From NCBI GenBank assembly GCA_942486035.1, contig CALNXK010000157.1:1258226-1322225 (forward strand): a stretch of 64,000 bases of DNA, written 5' to 3'. Below, piece by piece: positions 57,299 through 64,000 of the stretch (its first letter is position 1; the number at the start of each line of letters is the position of its first letter). The stretch is from Porites lobata (Eukaryota > Cnidaria > Anthozoa > Scleractinia > Poritidae). A model generated the notes under the pieces. That model had not been told where the DNA came from, searched no databases, and worked only from the letters and a program-made list of their open reading frames with translations. A program made the translations under genes and the position numbers.

Positions 57299-57356
57299 CA
57301 ACAAAACAAGATAACCTTGAATAACATTAGAAGGAACCTTAAAATGAAATTGATCT

Positions 57357-57960
57357 ATCCTTGCACAGGGAGCAGAGGAGTTCAGTTTGAGTTAGATAAT
57401 GGAGTATCTCTTACCTTTTGATTGCTGTAATTTGTTAATTATCTGTGTGTTAGTTAGCCGTGTATGGTCATTTTGGGTCGGTTAACCATTGCAAACTATT
57501 CCCTTTGATCGTCGCTTTCGCTCAACGTTTCTTTCCGACCGTCATTATTTTAAAACTTAACCGCTGTATAAAGCGCTCGTGGGCTCTCAAGATTCCTTCC
57601 CTCACCAGTTGCTGCAGTCCACATCAGAATGGTCACGTGGTACAAGTTTCATCCCTTGTCTCTTTCTTTCTCTCGGCATTTCGTGCCTCTTTAATTTTCC
57701 GAAGACATTCCGCCGAAGGCCAACGGAATACCCACGTGCGCTTCATTCGGCGGTTGTTATGTTTTAAAATAATGGCTGTCGGAAAGAAACGTTGAGCGAA
57801 AGGGACGATCAAAGGAAAGTGTTTACAACGGTTAACCGACCCAAAATGATCACACACGGCTAACTAACACACGGATAATTAACAGATTACAGCAATCAAA
57901 AGGTAAGAGATTCCTTATTATCTAATTCAAACTGAACTCCTCTGATCCTCTGAGTCCCTT
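57357..57960. mobile_element. Foldback element with about 190-bp arms
   Basis: Left arm about 57370-57560 and right arm about 57755-57945 are near-perfect mirrors (for example ctttcgctcaacgtttcttt and aaagaaacgttgagcgaaag). The spacer is about 190 bp. The transcript of either strand would form a long hairpin. Confidence 0.82.
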
Positions 57961-58539
57961 TGTCCCTGTAAATTTATTTCATTAAAATGCAAGGTCTAAA
58001 TGCCAGTAATTTCTTTTTCTGTCGTTAGCGTAAGGAGTTCAGCCAGTCTCCACCAGAGAATTGTGTTCAAACAAATAAACAAAAGACAAACAAAAACAAC
58101 AATAACAAAATGCTCCACCAACGACATTGTTATTAATTATGAATGATTTATTAAAATATTTTTAATTTATGTCTTTATAAAGTTTTAATGGTTAGTCCCT
58201 TTCGTAGAATTGAAGGTTTCCTGACGAGGATCAATGTACCAAAATGCTGCTTCATGTTTTATCTTATTTGCAACGGTAAAAATAAAAGCAATGTTCTACA
58301 TCCTTACGTGTTCAGACTTTGATTTTCAAAGCTTTATATATTTTTACTATAAAGATGAAAAAAATATTATGGAACGTTAAGAGTGTTTCTGCTTATGTCC
58401 GAGGAACTCTTCTATTCTCTCGCCGAAAAAGGACTTTTCAGGACAGAGACAGCAAAGACCAAAATTCACTGGACCCTGAAAGACAGCCAAAAGATTAATA
58501 AATAACGTTTTGGTCAAAATTACGGTCCAACATATATTT

Positions 58540-58925
58540 GGGAGTTTAAGAGACAACGACGGCGAGGACTACGAAAACGTCACTTGAAAAGTGAACCGCG
58601 CTGCTTTAAACTTTATCGTGCTCATTCCATCTCGTTTGATAAATTAATATTGTCAAATGTTGGCAATTGTTTCTGGAGCTGACTGAGCTCTAGAGGACTG
58701 CATCGAATTTCAGGAAAAGAAAAGAAAGTTGTTGTCTTGTTTTCACGTCCACCACAGAGCATGAATTGAGGCAGTTTCACGTCGTATTCGTCCAGTGACT
58801 GGAAAGAAATGTACAAAAAAGTGTGCTGCACGTGCAAAGTTGTTGTTAAGCTAATCCAAACCTATTGCTAGCTCTTTTTTGCCGTTATCGTTGCCGTTGC
58901 CGCCGTCGTTGCTTAAGCTCCCTAT
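58540..58925. mobile_element. Probable MITE
   Basis: gggagtttaagagacaacga at the left is imperfectly mirrored by tcgttgcttaagctccc at the right; the interior shows no gene. Sequence on either side (57960-58540 and 58925-59560) shows nothing I can name. Confidence 0.5.
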
Positions 58926-59561
58926 ATTAAGACTATGAAATCGATCCGACGGACAGTCCAACATTTCTGTTGCATTTTTTATATCCTCTTCACAACGGCC
59001 ACGTCCCTAAAATGCCACACACCTCTACGCCCAAGGTGCTAGTTGTTTAGAGACTTGACCGTTGACTTGTGGCACCTTATTATTCTTGATTTTTTTTGAC
59101 AATGGGTGATTGTATAGCATCTTTCAGTAAAGTGCAGGTAGTACAACTTAGTTGATTTTGTGAGTCACTTTTCGAGACTGTAAAAGCTCGAACCACAGGT
59201 TGCCTGATCTCCGAGATGTCTTTTTGGACTTTGCAATCAGTTTATGTTTTTAAGAGAGCATTATCCTCTCTTGGTGTGTTATGGTGAGCAGTTAACACTT
59301 TAAGAAATCACCCTCGATCCACCCAGAGCCCACTCATGACACTCAACTATAAAAGCAAAGGCATAGGACTCTGATATTTCGTTATCCATTTTTTTATTTT
59401 TGGATAATTTGCCTTCAAATAGTGTATAGTTTCCCCACAAAAAGGTTAAACAGGTTAAACTCTGAAGTACACAACACTAATAAATAAATCAATAATAAAG
59501 GATCATTCCAGGTTTTCTTCGAACAACATCCTACAAAAATGAACATATTAAGAAAACTTAC

Positions 59562-60012
59562 CTGTGTGTGATCTTGTTGACTACATTCAGTAGCGATGTT
59601 TTCCGGTTTGTCACTTTTTGGCCAGTTTTGTATTCTTTGCGGAGCTTCACTGCGACATTTGTCGCACCACAGTGTTCCAGGTTGATAATTAGGAAAATTG
59701 AAACCAGCTTGGTCAAGAGTGGGAAAGAAATGATGAGGAATCGCGCGGCCGTGCAGCCTTGAAGAGTGTCCCCAAGTAGATGGACACGAGCATCTCCTGT
59801 CGTCCTCTCTTCGAATTTTATCAAAACGGCGCTGACAAACCATTTCATTAGGCTGCAGACCACCAGCTCTATATACTTGAGGGTTTGCTTTTCTTACAAT
59901 ACCGCTACAGCCATCCGAACACAGCATTTTCTTCAAGCCAAAATTTGTATGTTGCGAAAACCAACGCCCCGCGATAGTCTTAAGCGAGACAACAATTTCA
60001 CATGTTGTGCAA
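59562..60012 (-). CDS. Unrecognised Cys-rich exon
   Basis: Open minus-strand frame of about 150 codons ending at a strong donor (CACACAG then GTAAGT). It contains spaced Cys pairs: LCSDGCSG, MVCQRRFD, RRCSCPSTWGHSSRLHGR and LWCDKCRSE. The densest part, with W-G-H, H-G-R-A-I-P and NYQPGTLWCDKC, looks like a zinc-binding module. First ATG at 59925-59927; the frame stays open above it, so this may be an internal exon. I do not recognise the family. It lies divergent from and about 300 bp from the THAP transposase remnant and could be a second frame of the same transposon or a host gene. Confidence 0.5.
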
Positions 60013-60323
60013 GCTCAGTTTAACTCTGGCACAATATAAAATATGGAATACGAATAATAGAAACGATAGGCGAAGTTCAGGCGCTAAGTTTTCAGTTTTC
60101 GCTCTAAGTTTTGGGGTTTTCATCGCCTACCGGGCTCGCGTTGAGAACCAATTTAAAGTTGCCGGTGTTTTTAATTTTAAAAAGGCGATGACGCTGACCA
60201 GCAAAATACTGTATCGCGCCTTCAAAAACGTATTTCTGCGGTGCCTAATAGACCATTCCCGCATTCGTCACAAGCACGCGCGCGAAAACGTGAAAGTAAG
60301 GCTCGGGTGGACAAACATCAAAC

Positions 60324-61428
60324 ATGGCGGACAACATCTTCACTTCTTCGCGCTGTGGCCGTAGCAATTATTGTTGTGTCCCTTGTTGCAAAAGTTCTTT
60401 TTATAACAATCAGGGGGAAAAAAAAACTAATATTTCATTTTTTTTCTTTTCCTCTGGAGGCAAGGAATCGGTGGCTTTTTGGCAATTAAAAGACAAGAAA
60501 ACAGAGACGGATTTGTTGTGACGGAATACACTAAGGTGTGTGAGCAACATTTTCGCCCTGAGGAAATTAAAAAACAGTTCAGTGGCAGGAAAGATCTGAA
60601 AGACAAGACTACTATTCCTTCCATTTTCAGCTGGAATAAAAGTCCGAGCACACCTAATCGAAATTACCAAAAAAGAGATGTTCTGAGCAAAATGAAGAAA
60701 ACATTCAGCCTGAATCAGAAACATGTTATTTAAGCTCTAGGTTGCTTAATGAAGACAATGCAAGACCGACAGTGGCCTGTGAAAATTGCGCTTATTTGAG
60801 AAGAGTCGTGGAAAAGTTGGAGGTTAAATTGTCACTTTTGATTAAACAAAAAAGTGACGTTGAAAAAGATTGGAGTGAGCTGAAAGCCAAAATACAAAAA
60901 CTGGAAAAAGGACAGTTTACATCCAAGAACATCAGAGAACAAGAAGACATTTTCAAGTCATTCACTGGTTTTCATCCACTTAAGTTTGAAATTCTTTTTC
61001 AATTTTTAAATCCTGGTGAGAATGCTAGTAATTTGAAATACTATGAGCCTTCAAAGAATGGGTCAGATGAAGCTGATGAATGTAAATTTACTGAAGGAAG
61101 TAAGCCTGGCGTGAGGCCTAAATTGGATGTGATTGAACAATTGTTTATGTTTTTGGTGTGGTTAAGCTGTGGATTTGGACAGAAACATCTGGCGTGGTTA
61201 TTTGGACTTGGCAAGCGCCATGTAACATACAAAGCTTTAGTGGGCATCAGTCCTTCTGGAGCTATAACTTTTGTGAGTCAGCTGTATCCTGGATCGCTGT
61301 CAGATAAGGAAATAGTTTCCAGGTGTGGTATACTACACCCAGAACTTTGGGAGAAAGGGGATTCAATTATGGCAGACAGAGGATTTACAATCCAGGAATT
61401 ACTTGATCCACTAGGAGTTACTTAAACA
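60324..61428 (+). pseudogene. THAP-domain DDE transposase, decayed
   Basis: Starts MADNIFTSSRCGRSNYCCVP. The THAP zinc finger is spread over three frames: CCVPCC, then FPLEARNRWL, then AIKRQE..VCEQHFRPEEIKK. Frame changes fall in T runs at about 60430 and 60475, with another near 60680. A coiled segment follows (about 60780-60920), then a helix-turn-helix region and the DDE_Tnp_4-type core VGISPSGAITFVSQLYPGS, SDKEIV and IMADRGFTIQELL. The stretch between LFGLGKR and HVTYKALVG is too short for the family, so the region holding the first catalytic acid is deleted. It ends at 61425 against the third tandem unit. A Harbinger- or P-like THAP transposon relic. Confidence 0.75.
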
Positions 61429-61435
61429 TACTCTT

Positions 61436-61775
61436 TTGAATGTATCAATGTTGTCACATTCTCTGCTTGTCGTATCCTGAGACAACAGGACCCCTAAATA
61501 AAAGACTGTCTCTACCTAGTACTACCTAATTCTAAGTTTTTTTTCTAGGTACTTCCGTTAACTTTACTTTGCGTCTTGAGCCCGTAATTTATTAATTACA
61601 TGTTGAGACAAACTATTTAGCATGTGTTTTGCCTGACATCTCAATAGCTAATCTCTGTTTATAACTGAATATACCCAAGACTACGCCAGTGAACACGCTG
61701 TTATTTTTCACAATCCATAATATTCTTGGGGAAGCTGTCTATTAATTTAGCCGCTCTTAGATGAAATCGTTCAAT
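61436..61775 (-). mobile_element. Decayed LINE, third unit (partial)
   Basis: Same fragment, starting abruptly at 61436 where it joins the THAP transposase remnant. Confidence 0.65.
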
Positions 61776-61778
61776 CTC

Positions 61779-62176
61779 CAGGGGCACCCAACGACAATTT
61801 TCGGAAGTATATTTGTTCGGAAGACGATTTAAGATCTAGAATTTTCGGAAAATTTGTTGTATAATTTCTTGCTTGCCAGCCTCTCCAAGGATTTTCGAAC
61901 ATCTAAAAAATGGTATAATTGCCCATTTTTAACGGATTTTTACTCTAAAAAGGTCGCCTAGAATTTTCGGGAGCCTTTTTCTGGCTGAAATTTCCGAAAA
62001 GGTAAGTTTTGATCCCTTTAATTTTCGAATCACTATAGACTTTCAGCTAGGAAATCCGAGCAGATGAAAAATTCTTAGGGGATAAAAGTATGCCTATATC
62101 TACCGTTTAAATACTAAAATACGTTCAACAATGTTATGTTTAAGTGGTTTTGAACTATATTCTTGGTGGGTGCCCT
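61779..62176. mobile_element. GGGGCACCC MITE, third unit
   Basis: Counterpart of 27068-27464 with better preserved ends (caggggcacccaacgacaat and gtgggtgccctt). Confidence 0.78.
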
Positions 62177-64000
62177 TGAATTTTGGCAAAAGTAGCAGGA
62201 GAATAGCTTCCCGACACTGATATGGAGACACGAGGAACTATAGTCTATATATACCGCATTTTTTCGCTTATAAAGCGCAGCATTTTTTCAACCAAAGTTT
62301 GCTTGATAGCTCTAACTCTGTTGTGATGTCGGGATGCGTCTTATAACCGGCAGACTCTGTCGGACTTTTGCCGCACCAAACACCTTTGCCACACCTAGCT
62401 AAAACGGCCGCGGTACCAAATTGATTCAGACGCGGCTCTTTTGTCGTACTTTCATCAATTAGGTTCGGCACATGAGTGGAGCGGTGTCTTAGCAGGACCC
62501 TAGCAACCAATCCCAAAGGCTACCAGTTATGCCGCAGGCCTGCAACCCAATAAAGATTGCTCCAATTACTTTGCCATCGTCTATGGATAGCTTCCACATC
62601 TCTGTAAGGTATAATAACAATGATTCAGATGATAGACCCTTTCTGCAACCCCACTGGTTCCGTTGCAAAACACATCGCAAGTATCGGTCTTAAGATTCAC
62701 ATAATTATGAACGATTCTGATATTTTGCTGGGAATACTTAGCAATGTCCAAGGTCGGTAGTTACCACTCCAGTCCATTTCATGTTTTATCACATGCCAGA
62801 AACATCTGGTCTTCTCTGCCAAAAAAAGGGCAATCTCCGGCTATACGAGCATTCAGTTGCGTCATGTGTGATTTTGACTAAATAATCGAGGAAGTAAGTG
62901 GAAGACAAAAATGTTATAATAAACACCACAGTCTTAACTTCAAAGTTTCGGGTTGCCTTTGTAGTTTCAAAGTTACTATATAGATGATGATCAAACGTAA
63001 CCTAGCCTATCGCTAGCTAGATCTAGACCGTACTGAGTATTTTGAGAATTTTAGGGTGTTATGTTTATAGTCATATGACGAATAATCTGCTGATAGTCAC
63101 GAGACATTGTTGTCTCTACCTGTACTGAGTGCATTTAGGAGGTATGTACTCGCGTTTATTGTAACTGACTTTAGCTGTAGGGTGTTCATAGCCCCCTTTT
63201 TCGAGAGTTTGTCCTTTTTGGGTAAGGGGATAGGAAGTGACTGTGCCTAAAAACTTACGTCTACTAATTTGTACTCTTCGCAATCCATCTCTGCAGTCAT
63301 GGGAAACATTGGAAAATGTAACTGTTAATAGGTGACTAAGGAACGTCTTGTAGGCTTTCAGTACCAGCCCTGCTGTTGACATAGGTCATAAAGAACTTTA
63401 TGATTAATTTAACAAAACCTTTATCGTAGTATTTTTGGATATATTGTAGAATTTCGCTTTCGGTCTACCCACAGCGAAGAATCAGTTGAAATGCAGTAGA
63501 AGAACGAATGAACATTTGCAAAGTGCTATAAACCAGTATAAACAGCTAATGCTTTGAACGGCTGATACCGCTTAGATTTTCATATTGACCAATCTAGGTC
63601 TGCAGTGGAAGGTATAAAAGTTCAACAATGACGCCCTACAGTGTACCCCGGGGGTACTTTAGGAATGGTCGGGTAGGGATATGCCGCTGGGATCCCGGAA
63701 CCCTTACTCTAGATCTGACCTAGTAAGTTCAGCTGAATTTTGCTGCCCTAAACTAGACTAAACCCCCAACATCTCTCCACATCTTAGAGTAGCTACTTTC
63801 CGGAAATTTCATACTGGGGTGGACGGTTTCTTTGCTATTAAACTGAATTAATTGCAGGTAAATTCAGATTTTCCGATTTCATTTTATTGAGTGTCAATTT
63901 CCGGTTCCCCTAGCCTAGAGTAAAATCTTCAAGCCATTGACCACGGAGTTTTTCGAAAAATGACACCCTTTTCTAGACCCAGCCTCTCTGATTCTATGCC

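Larger units (their letters stand above)
61436..64000 (+). repeat. Third partial copy of the tandem unit, cut by the window end
   Basis: Matches unit 1 from about 26711 (actcttttgaatgtatcaat) through LINE, MITE, pogo-like end and internal repeats to about 29645, in order and orientation. More diverged than units 1 and 2. In the other units the cGLR membrane exon follows about 500 bp further on, so a further cGLR may lie just beyond the window. Confidence 0.85.

Overview
The window reads as nuclear DNA of an anthozoan cnidarian, most likely a stony coral. It is AT-rich, genes are split by introns with GT..AG borders, coding sequence is sparse, and transposon debris is dense. Gene families expanded in anthozoans are present: TPR-CHAT proteins and Mab-21/cGAS-like receptors (cGLRs). 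I see no bacterial operon, Shine-Dalgarno site, CRISPR array or rRNA. Species assignment is inference.

Left part (1-18.3 kb, minus strand): a gene whose large exon (1361-4069) encodes tetratricopeptide repeats followed by a CHAT caspase-like protease domain. Three small exons upstream on the same strand (10076-10143, 11100-11177, 11776-11934) encode a TTC4/STI1-type TPR region with matching reading phases and probably form its 5' part. The whole locus was duplicated. At 12984-18249 the same order occurs again (small TPR exons of matching length, then CHAT), but that copy has lost its TPR array, carries frameshifts and has a MITE inside the CHAT region, so it is a pseudogene.

Middle (18.3-25.4 kb): no convincing gene. 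It holds several small inverted-repeat elements, some with clear target-site duplications, and a hammerhead-like motif.

Centre (25.4-40 kb): two tandem units of about 6.7 and 7.5 kb, each ending in a cGLR gene built from a short exon with two predicted membrane spans plus a long Mab-21 nucleotidyltransferase exon. Copy 1 has lost the first catalytic Asp (Gly instead) and is truncated at the duplication junction. Copy 2 keeps the catalytic residues but has a one-base frameshift in a T run. A third partial copy of the unit, without its cGLR part, starts at 61436 and runs off the window end.

Right part (40-64 kb): LINE, mariner and other transposon remains, then a third, more diverged cGLR (exons 51295-51524 and 53668-55209). 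Its nucleotidyltransferase exon is intact, but its membrane exon carries two compensating frameshifts, and a 1.3 kb TIR transposon sits in its intron. Further right are a decayed THAP-domain DDE transposase and, divergently, an unrecognised Cys-rich exon.

Functionally the two host families point to innate immunity. cGLRs make nucleotide second messengers on sensing nucleic acid, and TPR-CHAT proteins are presumed proteases with a sensing scaffold. Their proximity is seen; a working link between them is speculation.
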